Below are positions 21,651-32,019 of a DNA stretch of 64,000 nt, one piece after another. Positions within the stretch are counted from its first letter, which is position 1, and every line of letters begins with the position of its first letter. The DNA comes from an uncultured SAR324 cluster bacterium (GTDB lineage Bacteria; SAR324; NAC60-12): positions 798,624 through 862,623 of the forward strand of contig CAJJCY010000004.1 of assembly GCA_905182865.1 (NCBI GenBank), written 5' to 3'. The notes under the pieces were generated by a model. It was not told where the DNA came from, ran no database searches, and saw nothing but the letters and a program-made list of their open reading frames with translations. Made by a program: the position numbers and the translations under genes.

Positions 21651-22124
21651 TTAATTTAATTTCTTAAGATCTGACTCTTTTTGCTGACCAATCTCGATCA
21701 TGCGAGATTTCTTTTCTTCAGGAACGATTCTTTCAAGACTAATGGTCAGCATACCATTAATCAAATTCGCTCCTTTAACTATCACGTCATCAGAAATAGT
21801 AAAACTCCGTGTAAATGCACGCTTGGCAATCCCACGATGCAAATATTCTCCTTCTTCCTGATCTGTTTTTGAACGTACAGTTAATACACCTTCTTTGAGT
21901 TCTGTTTCTAGATCCTCTTTGGAAAATCCAGCAACAGCCATTTCAATGGTGTACATATTTTCTTCGTCCTTACGAATATTGTATGGTGGAAAACCGCCCT
22001 GGTTTTCAGGCCTTTCAACATCTCCGAAAAGACGGTCAAACATTGAATCAAAGCCAACGGTAATCCCGAGAGCTTTATCAAAATCTGACGGTGTTATTGA
22101 TGAGTAACGTGCTAAATGCAACAT
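21651..22124 (-). CDS. Hsp20/alpha-crystallin small heat-shock protein
   Basis: PPYNIRKDEENMYTIEMAVAGFSKEDLETELKEGVLTVRSKTDQEEGEYLHRGIAKRAFTRSFTISDDV (IbpA-type). Confidence 0.95.
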   Translation of the reverse strand: MLHLARYSSITPSDFDKALGITVGFDSMFDRLFGDVERPENQGGFPPYNIRKDEENMYTIEMAVAGFSKEDLETELKEGVLTVRSKTDQEEGEYLHRGIAKRAFTRSFTISDDVIVKGANLINGMLTISLERIVPEEKKSRMIEIGQQKESDLKKLN

Positions 22125-22222
22125 AATACCTCCTTATATAAGCAAGGTGTTAACAGAAATACCTCCAATCCATAGCACTAGACCTGGAGGTGGTTGAAGG
22201 GGCTACCGTAATAGTCAGCCCC
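22125..22222 (-). promoter_or_regulatory. ROSE-like RNA thermometer in hsp20 5'UTR (candidate)
   Basis: Minus-strand leader: GGGGCT...AGCCCC (6 bp), ACCTCCA...TGGAGGT (7 bp), then ACCUUGCUUAUAUAAGGAGGU just before AUUAUG: the UUGCU motif faces the AAGGAG Shine-Dalgarno, the hallmark of ROSE elements. Confidence 0.75.
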
Positions 22223-22347
22223 GGACTCGGCTTCTCTCACTTTTCACTAAGTTAGAGAACCGAAATTGAAAAACTATTTAACGGATTATTCCAGTGCCTA
22301 AGTATATTTTTAAAAATCAAGCTCCATTTTTTAGAAATTCCTGTGAA

Positions 22348-22491
22348 TTAAACCATTTTCTGTAAAGTTAAGGCACTCAAAAGATGGACTGTGGACATCT
22401 CTGAGTTTTTACGCCGTACTGCGTAGATATATGCATTATTCAAGGCTGATAGTGATTTTTTTGTAAATTTTTGGGTATCCATCATATCCAT
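22348..22491 (-). pseudogene. ClpB N-terminal (Clp_N) remnant or micro-ORF, 47 aa
   Basis: Minus-strand translation MDMMDTQKFTKKSLSALNNAYIYAVRRKNSEMSTVHLLSALTLQKMV*; matches the Clp_N start pattern (fTxkxxxALxxAxxxAxxxxxxxixxxHLLxAL); ends abruptly. Confidence 0.65.
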
Positions 22492-22513
22492 TATTCTTTT
22501 GAATAAAATCTAT

Positions 22514-22540
22514 CTAGCACTCACTATACTAGAGTGCTAA
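22514..22540. promoter_or_regulatory. CIRCE operator (HrcA binding site)
   Basis: CTAGCACTC-actatacta-GAGTGCTAA; matches TTAGCACTC-N9-GAGTGCTAA except one base. Confidence 0.93.
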
Positions 22541-22790
22541 CAAAACTTCAAGTGAAATTTAAATAAATAATAAATGTTTTCCAGAGAAAATAATTATGAA
22601 ATTTATTTATTTTTGTTCCTTACTTTTTTTGTAATAAAAAGCAAAATATCAAAAAAAATAAACAAATCAGAGGTATGGAATAAACTAAAATAAATAGTCT
22701 TCAAGTCAGCACAAAAATATTTAAAAAAAATATTTTTTTTATAATTACTGCTTGAAATCTATTTGGAAAGTCTGTATCTTTTGAGGCTAC

Positions 22791-22892
22791 ACCCCGGTGT
22801 GAATATGGAGCAAATCCCAGGTCATGCTAGGCTAAGGATTTAAATTCGTGAATTTGTAAAAGGATTCAAGTGGCGGAGCCACTCTCCGGGGT
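22791..22892. other. Structured intergenic element, possible ncRNA
   Basis: Outer arms ACCCCGG (22791-22797) / CCGGGGT (22886-22892) enclosing a hairpin GTGGCGGAGCCAC (22870-22882) and an AATCC/GGATT pairing. Confidence 0.35.
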
Positions 22893-23096
22893 CTTACTAA
22901 ATATGAGCAACAAGTGTGCCTTGCCCCTTCCACAATGCTTTCTTGTAATTTCTCCCTTTATTAATTTCTTATTTGTTGCTAAAATTACCTCTTTCATATT
23001 TTCCATACGAATTATATTTAGCTCATAGATTTTTCTACCATTCTTCCCAAGAAAAGAATGGTATTTATGTGACTATCATTTTTTTCACTGACACAG

Positions 23097-23672
23097 ATGG
23101 CCAAGTTGTATTTTTACTATTCTGCAATGAATGCAGGAAAAACCACGACTCTCCTTCAGTCAGCATATAATTATAGTGAGCGTGGAATGAAAACATTGGT
23201 ACTTAAGCCAAAAGTTGATGATCGTTACAACCCCGACAGGATCCGTTCACGAATTGGACTTGAGTCGGATGCAGCCAGTTTTGAGTCAGAAGATGATTTA
23301 CTTGCTCTGACAGAGAAAATTGACAAAAAAACTCCTTTGAGCTGTATTTTGCTTGATGAAGCTCAATTTTTGACAAAAACCCAGGTTTATGCCTTAGGAG
23401 AGATTGTTGATAAATTTGGAATCCCTGTACTGGCCTATGGTTTGCGTACTGATTTTAAGGGAGAGCTTTTTGAAGGAAGTTTGCATTTACTTGCGTGGGC
23501 AGACGAACTGGTGGAAATAAAGACTATCTGTCACTGTGGTAAAAAAGCGAACATGGTACTTCGTCTTGATGAGAATGGAGAGCCATTAAAGTCCGGTGAG
23601 CAAATACAGATCGGTGGAAACGACAGCTATGTTTCAGTTTGCAGAAAACATTATAAGTCAGCAGGAACCTGA
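23097..23672 (+). CDS. tdk: Thymidine kinase
   Basis: [38 protein letters not shown]...LLDEAQFLT; type II TK. Confidence 0.95.
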   Translation: MAKLYFYYSAMNAGKTTTLLQSAYNYSERGMKTLVLKPKVDDRYNPDRIRSRIGLESDAASFESEDDLLALTEKIDKKTPLSCILLDEAQFLTKTQVYALGEIVDKFGIPVLAYGLRTDFKGELFEGSLHLLAWADELVEIKTICHCGKKANMVLRLDENGEPLKSGEQIQIGGNDSYVSVCRKHYKSAGT

Positions 23673-23792
23673 ATAATTCTGAACTGATGCCCCTTATTTC
23701 TGTAACTATTTATGTATACAGATTTCAGGGGAAACTCATTATCAATTAGTAATTACAAAATATTTTAATATTCCTTTTAAAAAAAAATAAAT

Positions 23793-24791
23793 TTGAAAAA
23801 TGTTGCGATTGCCGGTGCAACCGGTGCTGTTGGTGCGGAATTTCTTAAACTTTTGGAACTCCGTAAATTTCCTATTAACAATTTAAAACTGCTTGCTTCC
23901 GAACGTTCCGTTGGAAAGAAACTTGAGTTTTGTGGTGAACATATCACTGTTGAAGAACTGACGAAAAACTCCTTTCAAGGAGTAGATTTGGTGTTTTTTT
24001 CTGCTGGAAAAGAGCGCAGCAAAGAATTTATACCTCATGCAGTTGATGCCGGTGCAGTAGTGATTGACAACAGTAGTGCTTTCCGATTACATCCGGATGT
24101 ACCTCTTGTTGTTCCAGAAATCAACCCGCAAATGGTGTTCAAACACAAAGGCATAATTGCTAATCCAAATTGCTCCACAATCCAAATGGTGGTTGCGCTC
24201 AATCCTCTGCACCAGGCCGCAACTATTAAACGAGTGGTGGTTTCTACCTATCAATCCACTTCCGGAGCAGGTTCAAAAGGCATGAGAGAATTACTCAATC
24301 AGACTCAAGCCTGGTTAAATGATAAGCCCTTGGAAGTTTCGGCATTTCCGACACAAATTGCCTTCAACCTCTTTCCCCATGTAGACGTTTTTCTCGAAAA
24401 CGGGTACACAAGGGAAGAAATGAAAATGGTCAATGAAACACATAAGATTATGGATGCTCCAGAAATTGGTATTTCTGCAACTTGTGTCAGAGTTCCTGTC
24501 CTACGAGCGCATTCAGAAGCAGTTTGGATCGAAACAGAACAAAAGTTGTCTCGGGAAGATGCGCGTGAAATTCTAAAAAAAGCTCCAGGGATAATAGTCA
24601 AGGATGAACCAGTTGACGGAGGTTACCCAACACCTTGGGAGGCAAGTGAAACATTTGAAACATTTGTAGGGCGTATACGTGAAGACTTTTCTCATCCTAA
24701 AGGACTTACATTTTGGGTAGTTGCCGATCAGCTAAACAAGGGGGCGGCTCTCAACTCTATTCAAATTGCAGAAGTTCTGACAACAGGTTAG
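23793..24791 (+). CDS. asd: Aspartate-semialdehyde dehydrogenase
   Basis: VAIAGATGAVGAEFLKLLELRKFP, NPNCSTIQMVVALNPLH, QSTSGAGSKGMRELL. Confidence 0.96.
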   Translation: MKNVAIAGATGAVGAEFLKLLELRKFPINNLKLLASERSVGKKLEFCGEHITVEELTKNSFQGVDLVFFSAGKERSKEFIPHAVDAGAVVIDNSSAFRLHPDVPLVVPEINPQMVFKHKGIIANPNCSTIQMVVALNPLHQAATIKRVVVSTYQSTSGAGSKGMRELLNQTQAWLNDKPLEVSAFPTQIAFNLFPHVDVFLENGYTREEMKMVNETHKIMDAPEIGISATCVRVPVLRAHSEAVWIETEQKLSREDAREILKKAPGIIVKDEPVDGGYPTPWEASETFETFVGRIREDFSHPKGLTFWVVADQLNKGAALNSIQIAEVLTTG

Positions 24792-24865
24792 ATAACTTAG
24801 ATGATTAAATAAATTTTACTCGCCTTTTTGCAACTTTAATTAAACTGGAATCCAAGAGAAATATT

Positions 24866-25855
24866 ATGAGAGTATTCTTTCTCTTCAAAAGCATATTATT
24901 TATTTCAGCCTTAAGCTTCAATGCCACATTGGTTCCTGCTCAAGACAACAGACCCGCCATTGCCACTCTTTTACAAATTGAGGGAGGTGTAGAAGTTGTA
25001 ACAGAAAAATCTCCAAAAGGCCGACGAGGGAGAGACGGAATGCTGTTGTTTTCCGGAAATAAAATCAGGACATCCGTAAAATCCAAAGCCACTGTTGTGT
25101 ACAGAGATGGCTCCCATATTCGATTGTTTCAAAACTCAGAATTTTTATTGGATTTATCTGAAGAACAAAATACAAGCAGGCGTACTTTCAAATATCAGCT
25201 GACACTAAACAACGGTTCTCTGCGCGGACGTTTCAAAAAAGGTCTTCAACGAACCATAATTATTACGCCAACCGCTCTGATCCGCGTCAAAGGCACTTCT
25301 GTAAGAATCGCCGAAAATAACAACAAGGTCACAGTTTCCCTGACAGAAGGTCAGGTAGAAGTCAGCAATCTCTCTTCCAGCACAATTATGAATGCCGGTC
25401 AGTGGATGCCTCAATTTGGGAGGACTGATGATTTGTCAAAAATAGTAGTTCCAATTCCTAATTTACTGAATCTAAAATCTGATGAATATAAGTTCGATTT
25501 TAGGAACGGAGAATCAAAACAGTTTGAATTCAGCGTTCAACTTCAGAACAGTGTCAGCAGTAAGATTGTCAAACGCAAAGGTCTGGTCATTTTTGAAAGT
25601 GACTACAACCGTATCCGTCTCCCTAAACGTTTTATGTTAGATGCAAACGGTTTTGCTCGAGGTTTAGTTGGAATTGATCCTCCGCGTATCGACGATAAAA
25701 AATTTAGAGGCCTTATTACCATCCGTGCATTCATGGATAATGATGGATTTGATGATGTGGCTGAAGGAAATTTGGTGATCAAAATACGTAATTCAGGCAA
25801 AAAACGTACACTAATTCTCGATCCAGACAAAGGTTTAACAGAAACAGAGGGCTGA
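24866..25855 (+). CDS. FecR domain-containing secreted protein
   Basis: Signal peptide; LFSGNKIRTSVKSKATVVYRDGSHIRLFQNSEFLL; PTALIRVKGTSVRIAENNNKVTVSLTEGQVEVSN. Confidence 0.8.
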   Translation: MRVFFLFKSILFISALSFNATLVPAQDNRPAIATLLQIEGGVEVVTEKSPKGRRGRDGMLLFSGNKIRTSVKSKATVVYRDGSHIRLFQNSEFLLDLSEEQNTSRRTFKYQLTLNNGSLRGRFKKGLQRTIIITPTALIRVKGTSVRIAENNNKVTVSLTEGQVEVSNLSSSTIMNAGQWMPQFGRTDDLSKIVVPIPNLLNLKSDEYKFDFRNGESKQFEFSVQLQNSVSSKIVKRKGLVIFESDYNRIRLPKRFMLDANGFARGLVGIDPPRIDDKKFRGLITIRAFMDNDGFDDVAEGNLVIKIRNSGKKRTLILDPDKGLTETEG

Positions 25856-25864
25856 CAATCTTTC

Positions 25865-27352
25865 TCATTTCCGCAGCAAAATCAAGTGTTCCCACTTCCC
25901 GTTTTTTCCAAATGATTTACGCAGCTCTGAATCATGTATTTCACGCTGAACTGAAGCACCTCCAGTCACTTTCCAACCAATACTGTCTGCGTACTTTTGC
26001 GTAAATTCCAAACCACTAATACGTTTGTTACGCTCAACCCAGTCTCCCAACACCAGATAACATAGACCGTCCTCAGCAGTCCATCTACGCAATTTTAGCA
26101 TAAATTCCCGAAAAACCTGCTTCCATTGTCCTGGTGAATAATTGCGGTTCGTAATTTCACTAGAAGACATTGTATTTGAAGATAAATCCAGCCACTTCAT
26201 CCGGAGTTCGTGTAGTTTGAGATAGTCATATGTTCCTGGAAAAGGTGGACTTGTTATAGTGCAGTTTAGCGAGTTTTCTTCCGGTCCCTCCAATTCTAGA
26301 ATGTTTTCATTCCAAATTATTGCAGGTGCAGTATTCGGGATTTTTGTTGCAAGTTTCAGCTGGTTTTTCAACAATTCCTGTGTCTTGTATTCCATCCATT
26401 TTCCAACTGCACCTTTTGGAAAAGAAGGTTGTTTGGTGTTGTCAGAAGTCTCAAAAATTTTTTTGGAGAATTTAACGATCAAACTTGAAAAAACAGCACC
26501 TAAAGTTTCACGTTCATTTGCAGAGTAAAGATTTTCAATGCCGTCAATCCAATGTAAAAGTTCTACAAACAAATATGGTGGATGGAAATGACTAAGCCAG
26601 CTTAAATTTCGTCGGTGAACACTTTTTTTCTCCAGACTTCGTATATTAACTCTTTCCCGTACATCTTCCAAAGCACTCCATACACGGCTTGCATTTTTTT
26701 CTGAAATCCACCGACAACGTTCCCTTGTAACCATTTTTGCAATAGGATTGAGATCGTTTCCGAAAACTTTGTGCTTCCAAAGCAAACCCTCAAGCAAAAC
26801 AGTACCTCCCCCCATAAATGGGTCAAATACATTACTTCCTTCAGGAAATTGTTTGAGCAAAATCTTTGGCAAATCGGGATGGAATCGTCCAGGATAAGGA
26901 TGAAAACCTTGTGTAACATCGTATTCGCTTCTTTTTTTCACAGAAGCTCCAAGCGCTTCCAGCATCAGTTCTCCCTGTTCCCCGAAAGATTCACGGTTCA
27001 AAAACATTTGTGATGCAGATCTTCGCTGATTTATTATTTTTTCATTTTTGGGCGGTGCTCCAAAAGTGTATTCACTTTCAGTTTGCTGCCAGTCTTTTCT
27101 TTTCCAGGGAAGTTGAGCAGAGTTTTGAGTTTTGAGTTTTGAGTTTTGCTTATAATTGCTTTCTGGCTTTGATACTTTATGTCTTTTATACTTTGAATCT
27201 CCAGGAATCTCTTCCGGAGCAGCTTTTGATTTTTTCCTGACACGTATAGGTTTTTTATCCAAATCCGCAGCAGTAATGGGGATAGTTCCGGCGCTTGACC
27301 TGGCCTTATCTTTGATGCGTTTTGTTTCAGTATCCTGCATTTTTATTTTCAA
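25865..27352 (-). CDS. Solitary N4/N6-type DNA methyltransferase with an in-frame heptanucleotide repeat
   Basis: NVFDPFMGGGTVLLEGLLWKHKVFGNDLNPIA (SAM motif I) and NCTITSPPFPGTYDYLKLHELRMKW (catalytic S/D-PPF/Y); basic low-complexity N-terminus. Confidence 0.78.
   Translation of the reverse strand: MKIKMQDTETKRIKDKARSSAGTIPITAADLDKKPIRVRKKSKAAPEEIPGDSKYKRHKVSKPESNYKQNSKLKTQNSAQLPWKRKDWQQTESEYTFGAPPKNEKIINQRRSASQMFLNRESFGEQGELMLEALGASVKKRSEYDVTQGFHPYPGRFHPDLPKILLKQFPEGSNVFDPFMGGGTVLLEGLLWKHKVFGNDLNPIAKMVTRERCRWISEKNASRVWSALEDVRERVNIRSLEKKSVHRRNLSWLSHFHPPYLFVELLHWIDGIENLYSANERETLGAVFSSLIVKFSKKIFETSDNTKQPSFPKGAVGKWMEYKTQELLKNQLKLATKIPNTAPAIIWNENILELEGPEENSLNCTITSPPFPGTYDYLKLHELRMKWLDLSSNTMSSSEITNRNYSPGQWKQVFREFMLKLRRWTAEDGLCYLVLGDWVERNKRISGLEFTQKYADSIGWKVTGGASVQREIHDSELRKSFGKNGKWEHLILLRK
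27120..27147 (-). repeat. Heptanucleotide tandem repeat, four perfect copies (GAGTTTT on +, AAAACTC on coding strand)
   Basis: g agtttt gagtttt gagtttt gagtttt read directly at 27120-27147, inside the methyltransferase ORF. Confidence 0.95.
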
Positions 27353-27362
27353 ACTTTTATTA

Positions 27363-28292
27363 TTATTTGGAAACAGCTTGTTCCGGAATTTCCTTTTGTT
27401 CAGTACCGTAAATTATGAAAACAGTAGTGCTCATTATTAAAACACCTCCAAGCAAGGTTTGCAAAGAAGGAACTTCTCCCAACAGAAATAGTGCAAACAA
27501 AATCGCAAAAACTGGTTCCAGTCCGGCAATCAACATACTTGCAACTTGAGCACGAACATGACGCAAGCCGTTGATCAGCAAGGTGTGGCCTCCTACTGTA
27601 CAAACTACACCAAGAATAAACAATAAACCCAATTCTTTTCCGCTGATAATCCATGATTCAGATAAAGACCAGGGCAATATTACCAGTGCAGCAAAACCAT
27701 TTTGCCAGCAGGTTATCAATAACGCAGAGTGTTTTCTGACGTGTCCCCGATTGAGTAAGGTAAGTACCGCAAAGCCAAACCCTGCCATCAAACCCCATAA
27801 AATTCCATGAAAAACAGAACCGGATATAATTGTGTTTGAATCATCAGAACTGGAGGTAGCCATCAGTGTCAATCCGCATATCACAATCAATGCTGCAAAG
27901 ACATTTCGTACCCGAAGAGGTTCACGGAAAAACAGTGGTTCCAGCAAGGTGGTGAATAAAGGGTAACTGGCAAATGAGAGCAAACCAATTGCTACAGTGG
28001 AAACTTGAATTGCCTGAAAAAATGCGATCCAGTGTACCCCCAATATGCTTCCGCTCAGTACCAGCCAGAGCCATTCCCGATGTTCACTGAAAAAGATTTT
28101 TTTACGCAAGAACAACATTGCCAGCAACAATGCTCCAAAAGCAAAAACAGTACGGCCCTGTACGATCAGTAATGGAGATAAAGTTAAAAACTTGCCAAAC
28201 AATCCTGTCAGGCTGACAAAAGGGAGGGCGACCAAAACGCTGATCACGCCATGGCGGTGCGACGCTTTAGCGCTAGTAAAATCCGACATCAA
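27363..28292 (-). CDS. EamA/DMT family transporter
   Basis: Ten-TM hydrophobic profile with duplicated EamA units (VQGRTVFAFGALLLAMLFLRKK; MLIAGLEPVFAILFALFLLGEVPSLQTLLGGVLI). Confidence 0.88.
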   Translation of the reverse strand: MMSDFTSAKASHRHGVISVLVALPFVSLTGLFGKFLTLSPLLIVQGRTVFAFGALLLAMLFLRKKIFFSEHREWLWLVLSGSILGVHWIAFFQAIQVSTVAIGLLSFASYPLFTTLLEPLFFREPLRVRNVFAALIVICGLTLMATSSSDDSNTIISGSVFHGILWGLMAGFGFAVLTLLNRGHVRKHSALLITCWQNGFAALVILPWSLSESWIISGKELGLLFILGVVCTVGGHTLLINGLRHVRAQVASMLIAGLEPVFAILFALFLLGEVPSLQTLLGGVLIMSTTVFIIYGTEQKEIPEQAVSK

Positions 28293-28298
28293 TCAGAG

Positions 28299-30178
28299 TT
28301 AAGCTGCTTGTTTGGTACGTAAATATACCCGTAGAATCGTGATCGCTGCAGGTGTCATACCGGTTATTCGGCTTGCCTGCCCAAGTGTTCCAGGTTTTAT
28401 TTTGTCTAATATTTCAACAACTTCACGAGAAAGCCCCGGAATTCCGGATAAGTGCAAATTGTCTGGAATTTCAATTCGATCGAGTTGATTAATGTGCTTT
28501 AACTCCTGATCTTGTCTGGCAATATAACCTGCATACTTGATGTTGATTTCTACTTGTTCCCGTACTACCGGAGAATAATAATTCCAGTCTATTGATCCAC
28601 TGATGGATTCACTTCCTCGCAGCCTGTCAATATTCATTTTTGGACGTTTCAGCAAATCGGAAACTTTGGCAGCAGTTTTAAGGGGAGCTTCTCCAAGTTT
28701 TTTCAATTCTGTTTGAACTGCTTTATTCGGCGTAATTCGTTTTGCTTTTACTATTCCGGACAACCTCGAAATTTCCTTCTGCTTTTGCTGAAAATGCTTA
28801 AAATATTTTTCCTGCAGCAACCCCAGGTCCCAGCCTTTTTGGCTTAAACGGGCATCAGCATTACCTTCACGCAAATGCAGCCTGTATTCCGCTCGTGAAG
28901 TGAACATCCGGTATGGTTCAATCACTCCACGTGTTATCAAATCATTTATCATCACACCAATGTAAGCTTCATTCCGCTGAAGAATAAACGGTTGTTTATT
29001 CCTCACTTTCAAAACTGCATTAATTCCTGCCATCAACCCTTGGGCTGCAGCTTCCTCATATCCTGTAGTACCATTAATTTGCCCTGCAAGATACAGATTT
29101 TTCACTTTTTTTAACTCAAGTGTCGCTTTCAGTTGAGTTGGGTCCAGCATGTCGTATTCGATAGCATAACCTGGTTCGAAAATTTCAACTTCTTCCAAGC
29201 CCTTGATACTTCGTAAAAACTCATACTGTACTTCTGCCGGCAAACTTGTAGATAATCCATTGGGATAAATCATTAAGCTGTCTTCTGCATATCCCATCGG
29301 TTCCATGAATACCTGATGTCGTTTTTTGTCTGCAAACTTAACAATTTTATCTTCAATAGAGGGACAGTAACGTGGATGAATTCCAGTTATTTTTCCTCCA
29401 TAAAGTGCAGACCTGCTTAGGTTTTTTTGGATAATCAGGTGCGTACGCTCATTCGTGTAGGCAATGTGACATGGTACCTGGGGTAGTAAAATCTCTGAAT
29501 CCCAAAAAGAAAACTTTTTGGGATTTTCGTCACCAGGCTGAATTCCCAATTGACTCCAGTCAATAGTCCGTTTATCGAGACGAGCAGGCGTACCTGTTTT
29601 CATCCGTCCCAGCTTCAAAGACTGATCAGCCAGGGACAGTGAAAGTCGTTTTGCGGAAGGTTCTGCCACACGTCCGGCATCAACACGCTCTGAACCACGG
29701 TGAATAAGGCCATTGAGAAATGTGCCTGTGGTGATGATTATTGTTTCTGCATTTAATTCCTCTTTTTCAGTACGGAGACCCACCACCTGATTCCGGTTTA
29801 ACAACAATTCCTCTGCAGCAGCTTCAATAATAGTGAGTCCGGACTGTTTTTCCAGTATATGACGCATAAGTTTTTTGTAAGCCAGATAATCTGACTGACA
29901 GCGTGAACCATGAGTGGCGGCGCCGCGGGATGTATTGAGCACACGGAACTGAATACCTGTTGCATCGGCAACTTTCCCCATTTCTCCGCCCAGGGCGTCA
30001 ATTTCCTTAACCAGATGGCCTTTACCGATTCCTCCAATTGATGGGTTACATGACATTTGGCCAAGCGTTTCTCGGGATTTACGTTATCTCCCATTCTGGC
30101 TGCAGCCAGTGCGGCTTCGCATCCGGCATGTCCTCCTCCTATCACGAGAACATCATATTTTTTAGGGTTAGTTTTCAA
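28299..30178 (-). CDS. mnmG: tRNA uridine-5-carboxymethylaminomethyl modification enzyme MnmG/GidA, with a small deletion/frameshift near 30060-30090
   Basis: [26 protein letters not shown] (29798-30178) then [27 protein letters not shown]... in another frame (28299-30056). Confidence 0.92.
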
Positions 30179-30315
30179 TAAAAATCCTATTTTGTTTTCG
30201 TTATCGTCGGATGTCCCAACTCTTTAAAGGCCCGGCCCACGACAAGATTGTTTTATCTGAGGTAAAGAATATAACTGAATGCTTCAGAACTATTAAGATC
30301 ATGTGGAAATGTTTT

Positions 30316-30999
<684 letters not shown>

Positions 31000-31137
31000 T
31001 TAAAACTCATCTTATCCATTAATTTAGAGGATAATTTATTGCTTGAGTTTCTGAAACAGACTGTTATATGGATATTTTCTAGGCCTTTGATTATAAAGCA
31101 TGCAGCCAATAAGACAAATTAAAATCACTTCAGCTCT

Positions 31138-31848
31138 TCAATGTGTTTCAAAAACACAATTCATCATTACTTCCGGAACTACGGATTCATTTGGAAGCAA
31201 AAGCAGTGTGTTGACAATTTGTGCAATGTCTTCCGGGCGAGACATCTTTTCCTGCTCAAATGTCTTCACCTCAGCCGTCATATCAGTTCTCACATAACCA
31301 GGGCAAATTGCAGTTACACGAATTCCGTCATCCCAACCCTGCAGACGTGCAGCATGTGATGCGGCCATTGCTGCGAATTTACTCATTGAGTATCCAACCA
31401 AATTACCTTTAACTCTTTTTCCAGACATGGAAATAATATCAATAATTCGTCCTGAACCTGATTTTCGCAAATAAGGAAATGCGAGTCGAGTTAAACGCAG
31501 AGGAGCCTTGGCGTTGACCTCCCACATGTCGTCCAGCAAATCTTCTTCATCATCTTCCAGACCAGTAGCATGTAAAATACCGGCATTGTTGACCAGTCCG
31601 TCAATGCGTCCAAATTGCTTTACTGTGGCATCGATCCAGGTTTTAGCTGAATCATGGTTTCGCGCATCATACTCCTGACAGAGAAGTACCGTATCTGCTG
31701 AAGAAGCTAGTGTTCCCGGAAGTTGTTCAGGATTGCGAACACCCAAACTCAGTCGATAATTTTCGCTTAAGAGTTTTTCCGTAATTGCGAGGCCGATTCC
31801 CCGATTTGCTCCGGAGATCATAATTACTTTTTTTGCTAAGTTTTCCAT
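31138..31848 (-). CDS. Short-chain dehydrogenase/reductase
   Basis: MENLAKKVIMISGANRGIGLAITEKLL, NNAG, YSMSKFA; start taken at 31848 rather than the longer ORF start 31908. Confidence 0.9.
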   Translation of the reverse strand: MENLAKKVIMISGANRGIGLAITEKLLSENYRLSLGVRNPEQLPGTLASSADTVLLCQEYDARNHDSAKTWIDATVKQFGRIDGLVNNAGILHATGLEDDEEDLLDDMWEVNAKAPLRLTRLAFPYLRKSGSGRIIDIISMSGKRVKGNLVGYSMSKFAAMAASHAARLQGWDDGIRVTAICPGYVRTDMTAEVKTFEQEKMSRPEDIAQIVNTLLLLPNESVVPEVMMNCVFETH

Positions 31849-32019
31849 GAGTTTCCGTCTTAACGTTGCTGGATTAGAATTAATTAAAATAGTTCTGTAT
31901 GTCTCCAAACTTAGAATTTTTTTCTGTTTGCATCAAGGACTTTATACCCTAAGCCAAACTGATGTTCCAGAACAAAAACAAACCTTGCGATATACCCGGT
32001 CCTCCTAATTTTCATTGAA

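Noticed and set aside
23691-23736. Imperfect long hairpin after tdk (gccccttatttctgta...tacagatttcagggg)
   Set aside because: Several mismatches and no T-run; may be a weak terminator but insufficiently supported.
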